Assembly: GCF_037126465.1 (NCBI RefSeq)
Contig: NC_088206.1
Span: 68,079,687 to 68,143,686 of the forward strand
Direction: 5' to 3'
Source of the DNA: Ornithodoros turicata
Taxonomy: Eukaryota; Arthropoda; Arachnida; Ixodida; Argasidae
DNA length: 64,000 nt
The notes under the pieces were generated by a model. The model searched no databases. It was given only the letters and a program-made list of their open reading frames with translations, and was not told the DNA's origin. This document shows, in pieces, positions 10,862 through 22,500 of this stretch. Position numbers and translations under genes: made by a program. Within the stretch, counting starts at the first letter, position 1. Every line of letters starts with the position of its first letter.

Positions 10862-12425
10862 CTGCGATTAAACACCCCGATCGAAATACAGTTGCTATGT
10901 TGTTCTCGGAATGTTACGTGATGTTTCAAAGTGATTGACCACGTTGGTGTACATCATGTGCGACGAACACGAGTTATATATTTAGGTAACTTGGACTGCG
11001 CATTTCTTTTCCATGACGTCATCGAGTGGGTGGATTTGGCATGAACAAACGTGACGATGAATAATGGTAATATTAGTCGTAACGCATGATTGCTTCCATC
11101 TGATCAATGTTACTCTTCACTACCCGTTACATGCTTCGAAATACTGAATTAATGAAGAGCCCTCATGTGAGAAGGGGTATCCGCTGCAACGCTCCGCGCA
11201 TATAGAGCACGGTGCAATATCACACGCACCGCAAGACCGACTCAAAACCCGAACCAAAATAGTACGCAGGTAACCGTGGCTGTGATCCAGAGCACTCCAT
11301 CCTTTCGCTCTGTATACACCAGAAAAAAACGAAGACTGCAATATCACGTGAACATCTCCTGCTTGCATCGATTCGCACAACTCGATAGCCAGCTATTACA
11401 TGAACCAATTATCCAAACAGACGGCATAATCGCGTTCCGATTAATTCCCAAAGGGTTATTCCGCCGGTTCGCGGCACTTAGCTATGTCCCTAACCTGGAT
11501 TTCCTGGAAAGCGTCACACATGCACGTGGTACCTTGGCCGGCATGCAGAAAAGATATAAGTTCGCTGACACTCGGCTCTCCAGGCAAGTCACATCCGTCG
11601 TCTGCTATCGCTCGGTGCTCACCGCTGTCGTCTGCCAACGTCGATCTGCATCGGATTGATTCCGAAAAATGCCGGAAGTGGTGAGGAACGTTGCTTACGT
11701 ACTGAATTAGAGAGCACTGACGCGAGCGAGTTGGTTTGGATTAAACGTAGAGATGGTGCGGAAAAATGACGGAACCACATAAAACCACTTTCTAACAACT
11801 GAGGTCCGAGGTTTATTTTAGACGCGGCGGGGGCGGCTCATGAGGTGGGGGAGGGGAGATGTCGTTTTGTCTTGAAACCTGGCCTAACAACAACTCAACT
11901 TCCCTCTTGGACAGTTCGACCGACGGTTGAGCTTATGCACAATGGCCATGCTTCTCTGATGCGAATTGCTACTAGGATTTCTCGGCCTCTGTTCTTTCTG
12001 TGAAAGGACGAGACACTGTCTCCCGGATGAAAAGATACCCAGGGGAGTTTGCAGGCCGTTTCTGATCGAGTTGGTGTGATCACGCGATCTGTGGTTCACG
12101 CGCCGGCACGTTTCCGTGTATTCATAGCACCTTCACGGAAGATTCTAATGGAAGAAAAAACAAAAAAGGCTGCCCACAGAGCCGCGGTTCGCCATGTGTT
12201 ACGTTGAGCATTCAAACGGTGCCGAAATATCAGCAGTGGCGTACTTCGCGCTTAGCAGACGACACCAAGCAGACGACGCCGTATGCATCTTTTCCTGTCG
12301 TCTGCTACGGAATATCTTTTGGCGGTGTCGCAAGGATATTCCCCACAGTTAGCAGTGCACGTGAAGACACGACGTCACAGCACGACGTGAAAGCAGAAAG
12401 CTGTGACGTTTTTCGCATCTTCCGC
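10862..12425. other. Unassigned DNA with two clusters of the 9-mer
   Basis: No gene recognised. Exact copies occur at 11597-11605 and 11627-11635 (GTCGTCTGC), and at 12255-12263, 12269-12277 (GCAGACGAC) and 12297-12305 (GTCGTCTGC). Confidence 0.5.
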
Positions 12426-12990
12426 TTATTCTTGGGAATCTCGTTCGTGCGAATACACGGTTTGTCCAAAATAGCTTTTTCCGCATGTGAGGGGAATCTC
12501 GTATACTGTGCAGGCTTTGCATTCTACGTATAGTTTTTCCCGCACTGCTTCTTGCATCAACCTGAGGAACGATTTACCCCTTTTTGGAAGTCCGGAGAGA
12601 TTGCTCTCGCGCTTGAACCCCGCTTCAACAATGTGCTGGGCGCCAATTTTTCTAATCTTATGTGCGATACGACGGTGATAGGGAACTATGGATTGCTTGG
12701 GGACTCCCATAGAGATAGGGGATGGGGCGAATTCTCATAGGAATTTGTCAACCCCTTTGATTTTGAGATCCAGAAAGTGGATGCTACCCGATGTGTCGGG
12801 GATCTCTCCAGTGGTCCTCAGTTTAAAAGCCCTTTTAAACTGAGGACCTGGGCTATAGTTTGAACAGGGCCAAAATAATAGCCTCTTCGCGGTGCCCTTC
12901 GAGGATGATAAGGTTGTCGTCTACGTATCTAGCTATGGTGATATCTGCGACCCAGCGGTGTCGATTTCCTTGACCCAGTTCTCTGCCGAC
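12426..12990 (-). pseudogene. Penelope-like element: reverse transcriptase plus GIY-YIG endonuclease fragment
   Basis: On the minus strand the sequence gives ADITIARYVDDNLIIL (about 12950-12900), a YVDD reverse-transcriptase core. It continues with SIHFLDLKIKG, PYHRRIAHKIRKIG and finally CTVYEIPLTCGKSYFGQT (about 12510-12450). The last motif is the Penelope-type GIY-YIG endonuclease start, with the preceding cysteine-rich linker VECKAC. Stops and frame changes between the RT core and FLDL show it is dead. The order RT then endonuclease fits Penelope elements. The frame is truncated in the endonuclease. Confidence 0.75.
12813..12848. repeat. Perfect 17-bp inverted repeat with 2-nt loop
   Basis: Arm GGTCCTCAGTTTAAAAG (12813-12829), loop CC, then its exact reverse complement (12832-12848). 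It lies inside the Penelope remnant, just where the reverse-transcriptase frame breaks. Confidence 0.9.
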
Positions 12991-13232
12991 AGATGGATTA
13001 AACCAATTTAGCAGCTAACAAGGCTCATTAATATGGTGCTGGCTAGCATCAGTTCAGCGCTGTATCCCATAGCATTATTTCAATAAAGCTTGTGGGTTAT
13101 ATATTGAAAAAACGTGGTATAAAAATATTGTGACTTTACCAGCAAACCAGAGGGCTCCTGCTCTTTTCTGTGTCCTTTCAACCTTCATTCAAAAACAACA
13201 CAACCTACCACCGGCTCCTTCTACCCTTCCAG

Positions 13233-15501
13233 GACAAACCAAGCTTCCACAAGGAGAACCTGCCTCCACACTACTACCGTCGCATCGGATGCTATGTGGT
13301 CAGCACACACTACCCGGAAGAGATCATCCGTTCTTCTTTATCCTACAAGGCAAGACCAGAAGACGTGTACATAGCCACGTATCCCAAATGCGGCACGACG
13401 TGGATGCAGCACATCATCTACCACATCTTCAGCAATGGCGTTCCGGCACAGGACATCACAGAGTTCACGCTGAAGACACCCTTCCTGGAACGCGTAGGAG
13501 CAGAAGAGGTCTTAAGGAGGCCCTGTCCCTCAGCCATAAAGACGCATACGCCGTTCGACCCAGAGCGCTTCTCGAAGCACGCAAAGTACATCTACGTCGC
13601 GAGGAACCCCTTTGACTGCTGTGTGTCCTTCTATTATCATACGAGGCACTTTCCAGTGTATCAGTTTGAGAACGGGACTTTCGACGAGTTCTTCGAAATG
13701 TTTATGAAGGGAGAAGTAGACTTCGGAGATTACTTCGATCATCTTCTGTCCTGGTACAAGTACAAGGACGAGGAAAATGTGCTGTTCTTGACGTACGAAG
13801 ACATCAAGAAGGACACCAGGCACTGGATACTCAAGGTAAGTCAGGTGTTGATTATGAGGTAGACGGCACCTCAGAAATGTTTGCTGCTGTCCGGTCGCTT
13901 CGAAGCGCAAGGTGTGCTATATGGTGTCAACGATTATTTGTAAATTCACCTGTATGGGCTGCTATTAACAGACATGGTCTCCCTTTACCTGTATGAGCTG
14001 ACTTTAGCAATGAATCATGGATAGGTGCATTTCTTTATTGAAAGATGGAAGATGGGACAAAGCACGACGCCTGACCACATCGCGTTTCAATAATATTAGT
14101 GCTCGCGCCCTAAAACGAAGACCAGGGTCAGCGTGGTCTTCCACCTCTCTGGATAGGTGTGTGTCATCAAGTCGGGAAACATGGACAGGTATTGGGTGTA
14201 CTGTCATCAAGCAGGAAACCTTCTATGGATAGGTGTATGAACTACCTCTGAAGGTAGCCCTTTTACACCGACGGAAACTCTATCATACATACTGGATAGA
14301 AACGCTCCTAAGTTCAGATTGCTTTCTGTACGTGCCGTACCATGTGAACAATACTGAAGCTCCAGAGAAGTTGCTAAAGAGGGCAGTATGACTGTACTGC
14401 TGTGCCTCTTATCTTCAAGTAGAACTACGTAGCGTAGTCCCCTTTGCACTGATGCCGCCATTTCAGATTAGTGTCACTGTGTTAGTCACTGACCAGTGTT
14501 GTCATCAAGTAGAAGATCTAGTACTGCTGCTCTAGGAGAAGTACGGATTACTCCGTTTCTGTCCACATCCATCCATACATGTACATCACATATGGCGTCA
14601 GTTGCACCGCGGCGTTAAGCGTGAACCGCATGGCCCGAAAAGCGTCCGAATTCTTTCCGAACCGAATTCGGGACCGAACTTTTTTCGGAGAACAGAATTC
14701 CGTGCCGAATTCGGTCCGATCTGGCCAAGCCAGATTTCTCCTCCGAAATGGGAAGTGACGCCAACCGAAAAAGTAGAAGCAACCAATGGCTATCCAGCCG
14801 GAAGGAGAACCATAGCAACGATGACGTAGCAATGGGGTTGACTGTTGCCGTGTGTGTGCGACTTCTACTCCTATGAATACAGGGATTATGTCATTGACCC
14901 GGATGGTTGAAAGGCGATGTTCCCCAAGGCCAGAAGTCTTCGGCCGAAATTCGGAGTGCATTTCGGTAGCATGCGGTGATGCACAGAAAAAAGTTCCGTC
15001 CCGATTTCGGTTCGGCCAGTTTTCGGCCAGTTTTTCGTGCCATGCGGTTCACCCTTTAATGCGATCTCCCGTGAAAATATCGATACTCGGCAGATTCACC
15101 AGAACCATTCCTTCCCACCTCCACAGATCGCAGACTTCCTCGGTAACAAGTACGGCGAAAACCTTCGCGAAGACCCCAGCGTCCTGGACAGGATCTTGGA
15201 GTTGACGAGCGTCTCCAAGATGAAGGAAGCCGCAAGGAACGAAAGACAACTCCAGGTCAAAATGCTCTGGGATACCCCTCGAGAGAAGCTACCACGTTGG
15301 GCAGCGCTCACCCTCAGGGCTTCGGGATACCTGAGCAGGAAGCCCATGACCGGGGACTTTGTCCGCAAGGGAGTCGTCGGGGACTGGAGGAACCATTTCT
15401 CAGAAGAGCAGGTGGACAGGATGAAACAGCGAATCGCGGAGAAGACGGCGGGCAGTGACGTCATGCAGCTTTGGAAGGGCATGAAGATTTGTGAGGCGTA
15501 G
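13233..15501 (+). CDS. Cytosolic sulfotransferase (SULT family), two exons, 5' end not seen
   Basis: The enzyme transfers sulfate from PAPS to small hydroxyl or amine acceptors in the cytosol. Exon 1 is 13233-13835: it follows a pyrimidine-rich acceptor (CTTCTACCCTTCCAG) and ends AAG before GTAAGT. Exon 2 is 15127-15501: acceptor CCTCCACAG, stop TAG. Both junctions are phase 0 and the joined frame (201 + 124 codons) is unbroken. Exon 1 carries the PAPS 5'-phosphosulfate loop TYPKCGTTW (residues 49-57), catalytic His in IKTHTPF (about 105) and the 3'-phosphate site YVARNPFDCCVSFYY (121-135). Exon 2 carries RKGVVGDWRNHF, the second PAPS motif. The frame starts without ATG, so a short first exon is missing or upstream. 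Acceptor substrate cannot be read from sequence. All key residues are present, so it is probably functional. Confidence 0.92.
14040..14520. repeat. Dispersed repeat shared with 30564-30870 (in sulfotransferase intron)
   Basis: Text such as CTCGCGCCCTAAAACGAAG (near 14102) matches CTCGCCCTAAAAACGAAG near 30845. ACACCGACGGAAACTC with TACATACTGGATAGA (near 14265-14300) matches the reverse complement of the 30564-30595 region, and TCAAGTAGAACTAC (near 14415) matches the reverse complement of the 69-bp tandem unit at 30596-30802. The copies are rearranged, so this is one broken repeat family. Confidence 0.55.
14619..15055. mobile_element. TTAA-flanked MITE with about 75-bp inverted repeats (intronic)
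   Basis: TTAA occurs at 14615-14618 and 15056-15059. The left end GCGTGAACCGCATGGCCCG and the right end (reverse complement GGGTGAACCGCATGGCACG) are matching inverted repeats that stay similar for about 75 bp (CCGAATTCGGGACCGAAC and related). TTAA targets point to piggyBac-like or Kolobok-like mobilisation. It lies wholly in the sulfotransferase intron. Confidence 0.7.
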
Positions 15502-17036
15502 ACAGAGAGGCGAAGACTATGGTGGGGTGTTTTGTTGTTGTTGTCGTCGTTGTTGTTGTTGTTTTCAGTTTTTGTGTCCTGAGGGACTAAAAGCTGATAT
15601 TTATTTTTTCTAATCAACCTTGCCCATAGAACAAGTACGCAACACACAAATCCAGTCAGAGAACAAAAGGAGCTTCCGCGAGTGTCCCAAAGGAGCTGCA
15701 GGTCTTTATAGTTTCGGATTGTAGGTGACGTCACCGAGAGCTATGAACTCCGTATCATAGCAACGGTGCGTGTCTCCGCTCTCCGCCCTAGGTTGGAAGA
15801 CTGCCTGCAGCTGTAGTGAGGAGAGTGAAATTTATCTTCGAGGAGCAATGTTACCAGATGCGTGGGTATAGAGTGGGAGCCCTATATGACGTCATGCTTC
15901 TCAGAGCTATAAATTAATTTTATGATACATCAGCGTCACGTAGAGAAACAATATTTCGGGAGAATACAGAATACAGCGCGGGACACGTGGATTGCAAATT
16001 GGCTAAGATTCTGAAGACACGAGATTTATTCCGTAGTGGCATTTTAATGGTCTGCAGACGTGTGTCCTCTCGAAGACAGACATATACCGCTGCAAAGGGC
16101 TACGAGGCCGTTAGCGACTGCTAGGCAAAACTAACCGATGGACCGAGAACCGTATAGCGTTCATCATGACCATGTTTGTCTCGCGATGTACAACCAGGAG
16201 TCATTCCTTTTTAGAGTTCTTGCAACGTGTTCTAAAAGATCGAGTCGCGATGTCGTCTGCTTCAGTCAATCGGCGCAGGCGATGTCAATCACAGGCTTCC
16301 TGTGGCTACTAATGGCTGACCATGTGGCTTATGGCGGCTCGTCTCAATGGCAACGGTCGCCGAAAACACGGCCGCGATTGGCGGACTCTTAATGGTTACG
16401 TCACGACGTTTAAGCCGTCAGGCTTTGCAGTCCTGTTGCGATGGGTATCGATATAGTATCGAGGTATGATCTCCTTTTCTTCTTCGTCTTTTCTTGTATT
16501 TTTTTTTTTTTTTTTTAGTTTTCACGTTTAGTCGTGCATCTTGGAGGTTGTTAGTTTCACTTTTGATCACGAGCCAGCGTATTTTGTTTATGCTCGCTTT
16601 CCGAGACTAATCAACCGAGTGACTCAAAACCATCCTTTCCGCGCCCTCTGTCTGCGTCGTTTAGCGCGAGCCCTGTGTGATCTCTGCTCTCTCTACGACC
16701 ATACTGCGAATTGTACCTTCTCCCGAAACAGTGTCCGAGCTCCAATCAGTAAGTGCTGTATCTGTGCTCGTTGAGTAACACTTCTACTGTACTAGTACCG
16801 TCTATAGTGCACGTTTCGCTCGGTGAAGATAATCCTGTTTTGTACACTGTGACAGTTACAATAAAGCATTTCTTTTTTTCTGTCTGTTCCCATGCGTATG
16901 CATAAAATCGTAATTGTTTAAATACACGAACCTCGGGTTTCTTCTCCTGGATGATCTCACGTTTAAAAAAGCGAAATAGTGAAAAGTAATACTTCAGCGA
17001 ACATCGTTACTGACAGAATGACAAATGAGTGACACA
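15502..17036. other. Unassigned, downstream of sulfotransferase
   Basis: No ORF of family character. A GTTGTT-type low-complexity tract follows the sulfotransferase stop (15530-15560). One 9-mer copy lies at 16252-16260. An AATAAA sits at about 16859-16864 after an unannotated stretch and could belong to an LTR or a transcript end, but nothing else supports either. Confidence 0.4.
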
Positions 17037-17138
17037 ATGGCGTCGGCATCATCGGTGTCAGCTCCGTTGGGCAACGTTGGGGACCTGGGACGAAAGGACC
17101 TGGAAGCGGAAACGGAAAAGAGGTATCGCGTGCTCTAG
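17037..17138 (+). other. Short ORF, possible first coding exon
   Basis: ATG 17037 opens a 33-codon frame (MASASSVSAPLGNVGDL, then GRKDLEAETEKRYRVL-stop) with coding-like composition. A possible donor (GAG|GTATCG) lies just before the stop. No downstream exon is recognised, so it may be chance. Confidence 0.2.
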
Positions 17139-17360
17139 CCGACGGTGATTAGCCCTAGGCACAAACCAGCGTTGACAGGTTTGTGCTCTTGACCAACAAT
17201 ATCCCCTTCGTTATTGGTGACGTTGGCCGCCTTATGCGTGGGAAACTATGGTAAGCAGTCTCACCACCACCACCACCCCACCACCTCTTGACCAACTCGA
17301 GTTGGTCTCGCTTGCTGGGAAATTTTGGCGCTTGTCGGCGCAACGCTCTCCGAGATCGTT

Positions 17361-17437
17361 GGATCGGATCGGATCGGATCGGAACGGAACGGATCGGATC
17401 GGATTGGTTTGGTTTGGATCGGATCGGATCGGATTGG
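17361..17437. repeat. GGATC pentanucleotide microsatellite
   Basis: GGATC repeated with GGAAC and GGTTT variants. The ORFs over it (GSDRI-type and RSDPI-type repeats) are artefacts. Confidence 0.92.
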
Positions 17438-18796
17438 AAAATATCGAGAGGTTAGTCCCGAAATCCTTGTTAAGCCCTTTTGCAATGTTTTTGGGATTAC
17501 AGTACGGTAATATTCTGCACCGTACCATTTTCCCCTATCGTGTTGAAGAACGCGTACCTGTTCGGCGTATTCGGCTTGTTCCTGTCAGAGTCCGTACATT
17601 GTAATGGTTACTAAGGGCGACTCCTGCATTTTTCTTGGAACCCGGCTTCCCCTCTTTTGCCACCTTTCCAGCCACCAACGTCTTATAACCACACGAAACT
17701 TTATTTCGGTAAGTGACGGTGATAACAAAAGTGATGAATGATAAGATGATCTTTACAAATAATGCTCGATGAGAAATCGTGATTAGAAACTACAATCTGG
17801 GCATAGGACTGTTACGCACTGAAAATGTAAAGCGTGTGCAAAACATTATTTTAAATCGTATCTGCACAGATAAAAAAAAAAGTAACAGAAGAAAGCAGAC
17901 TGCGATAAAGCGCAAAAGTAGAGCATTCAATTTCAAATCTTGCCTACAGCAACCACCATGTCCCCTTCTTAGAGTACCGAGTTCAACTCGGTCATGCTTG
18001 CAATATACGATCGGCCTTTAAAGATAAGATGAGATAAGATAACCGGCGGAACGAGTGCTACTGGCAACCAGAATAAATAATATAAATCATTGGGTCCAAT
18101 AAGAACAGTGACGCAAAACTGCTCTTCTGCATTCTTGCTTTTCAAGCAGATCAACAACATGGCCGAAATGTACCTCGACATGTTGCGCTGTTGTCATAAT
18201 ACTGGGAGAGGGTGGCAATCCAACGTAACGAAAATAGAAGTATACTTTACAACTTGTATTACGCATCCAAGGTTACTTTGCACACAAAAGAAGTGCAGTA
18301 CTAACCAACGCTGTGACAAAAAAAAAAAAAAGAAAAAGCGATTTTCGAAGTCCGCTTTCGGTTCCGGTCTCTGCTGTGACGTCATTTTTAGTAAGCCCCA
18401 GAAAATAAGTGCGCGCTCCCGGCATGTTTGTGATTCGTAAGACTTTGACCGTTGTGAGACATCGGAATCATAACACGATAAAATAAAACACACGATTAAA
18501 TTGTCTCTTTTTGGTTTGTTATGACTCCGCAAGGTACAGTTGCGCTGAACCGCGCCTTAGAATTTTAAGCGTAAACGGTAGTAGCGCAACAATGTGCGCT
18601 ACCGGTACAAGTCTGTATGATCTCGTACATTTTATACGTTTGGCCTGCTCTGTGAGATATGTAATGCAGGCTGACCATTACCAATGCAGTACAGCGGGTA
18701 TAGGTTTGAAAATGTTAGCACCGATGCAGTGATTTAAAGGAGCTTCTATTAGCCTATAGCTCGATTCAAAGCCTACGGCGTTGGGCTTCAGTTCTA
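17438..18796. other. Unassigned intergenic DNA
   Basis: No gene or repeat family recognised apart from a homopolymer A-run near 18319-18331. Confidence 0.4.
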
Positions 18797-18798
18797 AT

Positions 18799-18966
18799 AG
18801 TGAGTTTTAGTGTATCGTACGCTATGGCCTTTGCGTACGTAGGGGATAGCGTTGGTGGTTCCGCGCACGCGCAGAACATAAAGAGAGCTTTGCGCATTGT
18901 GCAGAACTACCACGCCTATCCCTTACGTACGCAAAGGCCATAGCGCACGATATACTAAAACTCACT
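18799..18966. mobile_element. Fold-back MITE
   Basis: The left arm AGTGAGTTTTAGTGTATCG...GCTATGGCCTTTGCGTACGTA and the right arm (same text reversed, with a few changes) are about 55 bp each and enclose a CG-rich centre of about 60 bp. Nearly the whole element is palindromic. The superfamily is not decided. Confidence 0.75.
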
Positions 18967-19063
18967 ACTATTATGGCTGATTATTCCTATCTCCGACAGA
19001 GGGCGTTTCCGTCGGAATTTTCGTTCAAAAGTTCGCTTCCCATGCGAACGAAATTCTGACAAC

Positions 19064-19294
19064 TATAGTCAGTGACAACATAAGTCATATCCTTGATCCC
19101 GCCCTAACACAAGAATCCCTCCGCGCGCGCGAATGTAGTGCGGCGCGCCCAAGTGGGGACTGGGGGGAGATATAGAGAGCTGGCACTACATCGCGAGGCG
19201 CGGGTGTCGTGCAAAGGCTGGTAGCCAATCGCAGGAGCCCTCCACGGATGAGTGGGCGGTTCCAATTGTAGGACTTAAGTTGTCACTGACTATA
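19064..19294. mobile_element. TIR element with TATAGTCAGTGACAAC ends
   Basis: The left end TATAGTCAGTGACAACATAA and the right end (reverse complement TATAGTCAGTGACAACTTAA) form about 23-bp inverted repeats around a GC-rich interior with no ORF. A TA target duplication is possible. Confidence 0.7.
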
Positions 19295-19517
19295 TTCAGA
19301 AGCGCCAACCAAGAGGCCGAACACAATTAATCGCGAATGTGGCGCCATCTGCAAAATGTCACGTGACGCACAGTAGCTTTTATAGCCACGAACAAGAAAA
19401 GTTTCACCATCAACGTACCACGCACATTATCACCCTCAACAAACGCGTTAGATCAAACAGCAAGTCTCGTCGAAGAACAGTGTACCAGGACATAGACCTC
19501 CAGTCCTAAGAATGCGT

Positions 19518-22500
19518 TTAGCCCTCTGCAGATACCAATTTAGCCATGGGCGAGAGCAGGGACGTTACTCTCGTGGTAGACATATCGACGAGATGTTCTG
19601 ACGTCGCTTTGCACGCCTCGAAGTCCGTCCTGTGGTTGATGCACGCAATCTCTATAAAGTCGCCAGCGGACCGTGTGAGCAACTTCTTGAGATAGTCCTC
19701 CGCCTCGCTTCCGCAGTCTTTCTTGACGGCGTCTCCGGAACACTGGAGGTACTCGGCGAAGTTACTGCGCATGAAAGCAAAAAAGAATTTGAGGGTACTT
19801 GGGAACTTCCGCACCGTCCCGTGTTAAGTTCACAGAAGGCAGTGTCATCCTATCCAGATGTCATCACCCGTGCCGCAGTAGAGCCTAGTAACCATTGCCT
19901 GGGTATCTTTTTCTATAATATTGTACGTTTCAGGGGCTGCCAATACTGACGGCATGGTGTTGTCACAAGGACACTTCGATTTCTACTAACAACTAGCTTA
20001 CCGACTCACAGCGACTCCAAGAGTTACTCATTCAATGGTGCAACTATTAGTAGCGTACTGAAAACCTATATCGTCACAAAAGTATATACCCAAATATTCC
20101 CACAACCTATGACATGTAAAGCAGCCAGCGACCTCTTGCGGCTGACTCAAATGCATTGAATTATGTTATAGGCCAGGATCAAGAAATGTATTAGCACCTC
20201 ACCAGCAAGACCTCCCGACCCTAAGGTGGGGCTCGATGCTGGCGCTGTAGTCCAGCGTTAGGGTTAACTTCTTCATGCATTTGTGCAGGCGATCTCCCAC
20301 CTTGTTCATACAAGCAGCGTGCTTGAGGAAATCTGAAAAAAAAAAGAAAAGAAAGCCGTTCTCAGTGAAGTCATTGAAAGATGTCTTAAGACCGACATAT
20401 CGTCGATATAAATGTAGGGATCTTTGGGATCTCTTAAGAGTGGCATCGTCGATATAAATATCCAACCGCATGTCCAAGACATTTTATATGTGCTGCAGAG
20501 CAGCTGCTGAGACGTCTAAACCAATACCACACGGGTATCTATTGCGTTCCTCCTCGCAAAGATAGAGCGAAATAATTAAGGCGGACTCGTGCGGTCCAGT
20601 TAACGTTCGCGCTTCCGGAGAGAGTTGATTGCACCGTCGCAAAATTGTTTTCTTCGCTTTGCTTTCCTCCCAAGCTTTAAGGAAGTAATGTGATCGGCGC
20701 CAGCTTGCAGAACATAACGATGAAAGATGGAAGTCGAATATCGAAGCCTTGCAGAATCGGGCTGCCAGGTTCTTTTTCAAACAATATTCACCTTACACCA
20801 GCGCAACCTCACTCAAGGTCCGAACTGAGCTCACCGACCGTAAAACACGTCGCATGATTCAACGCCTGTCATTATTTCACAAGTTCTATCACTCTCCCGC
20901 GCTCCGCAGTAATTACATCCGCTCCCCTTCTTACCTTTCCCGCCGCGTTGACCATCAACATAAGGTACTACTAACTCGGTCACGTACAACATCATTCGAG
21001 GCATCCTTCTTTCAACGAACATCATCAGATTGGAATAAACTCCCACGGCATATTGCAGAACTCACGGATCATATCCAATTTACCAACGAGTTAATCGCCG
21101 AGTTCACTTGACCATTGTCGCTCCACATGTACACGCACATCATTGCTCTCTAATGTAGATATATTCTCTGCTTTTCATCTGGTTATAATCTTTTTTTGTC
21201 TGATGTCTTTTTTTTTTCTTTTTTTTTAGTCTATGTTCATTGTTTGATGTATAGTGCCAGTGTGTTGCATACGTGTTCACTCCCTCATGTAATGGCCTAA
21301 AGGCCCCTTGGTGGACCAATAAATAATAATAATAAGTCACTGAAAACGTTAGCCAGCTGTAGGACAGGAACCTTCTGGATTACCGGTCCAGAGCTCTACC
21401 AATTCAGCTAAGCTAACAGGCCTCTCCAGCGACTTCCAGTGTGCGTCATCTGAAGGCACAAACCAGTCACTCTCTCTCACTGAACCTCCTTTCACTCTTA
21501 CATTTTTGCTCACTCATACACACTTTCATACGACGGGATCGACGCAAGCGGCAACTGTTGAGCATGAGAGAACTGATGTTCTGAGGCTGGAACAACATAG
21601 AAGGGACAAATACATACAAAGCCTCAATTTGCCTAAGAAATTGACGATGAAAGATGGAAGTCACTGAAAAGGTTAGCCAGCTGTAGGACTCGAACCCACA
21701 TCATCTGGATTACCGGTCCAGGGCTCTATCAATTGAGCGAAGCTAACTACGCCTCCCCAGCGACTTCCAGGGTGCGCCATCTGAACAGCTGGCTAACCTT
21801 CCATCTTTCAGAGTTAATTTCTTAGGCAAATTGAGGCTTTGCATGTATTTGTCCCTTCTATGTTGTTCCAGCCTCAGAACATCAGTTCTCTCATGTTCTC
21901 TCATGTTGCAGAACATGATAGCAAACGACATAGCCATTATTTTACATTCTCAAGGATCTGGAAAATTGCAGTAGGCTTGTCAATTTTATTGATCGCAATC
22001 AATTCCCCGACTATTACTGTAGGGAATGACATCAGTTTGGCCCAAATATCGCGTGCGGGCGAGCCGAGAGAAGCGATTTCGTTGCATCTCCCATACACTC
22101 CCATGTATTGAAAGTTCGACAAACTTTAATTCACCAAAAATCAGGGGGAGGCCTTCAAAAATATGTCATTCCCTAGATAAACTCGAGGAGAACACGAATT
22201 CGTACCATTGGTAGTGCATTTGAGAGAGGGAAATGAGGGTGAAATCCTCCTCCCCCATGTAAAGGCCCCATAGGGCCCCTCCCGAAATATTTTTCTGGCT
22301 ACATTGCTGTCAACGAAAATACGTTCATCGTCAGAATTTCTACCATGAACCACTGACAAACTCTTATACCCTTGATCTTCATTAATAATTGAAAGCTAAT
22401 GAGCATTGAACATGAGCAGTAGCGCCTCAAAGCGTTCAACGTGTCAACCTGTCCGATGCTCCAATGTCCCGTACAATGGATCCAATGCTCTTTGAGAAGC

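Noticed and set aside
17232..17604. ORFs with RSDPI/GSDRI repeats
   Set aside because: Pentanucleotide microsatellite.
21675..21747. Functional tRNA-Thr gene
   Set aside because: C at position 33 in both copies, a damaged sister copy and repeat flanks point to a tRNA-derived repeat.
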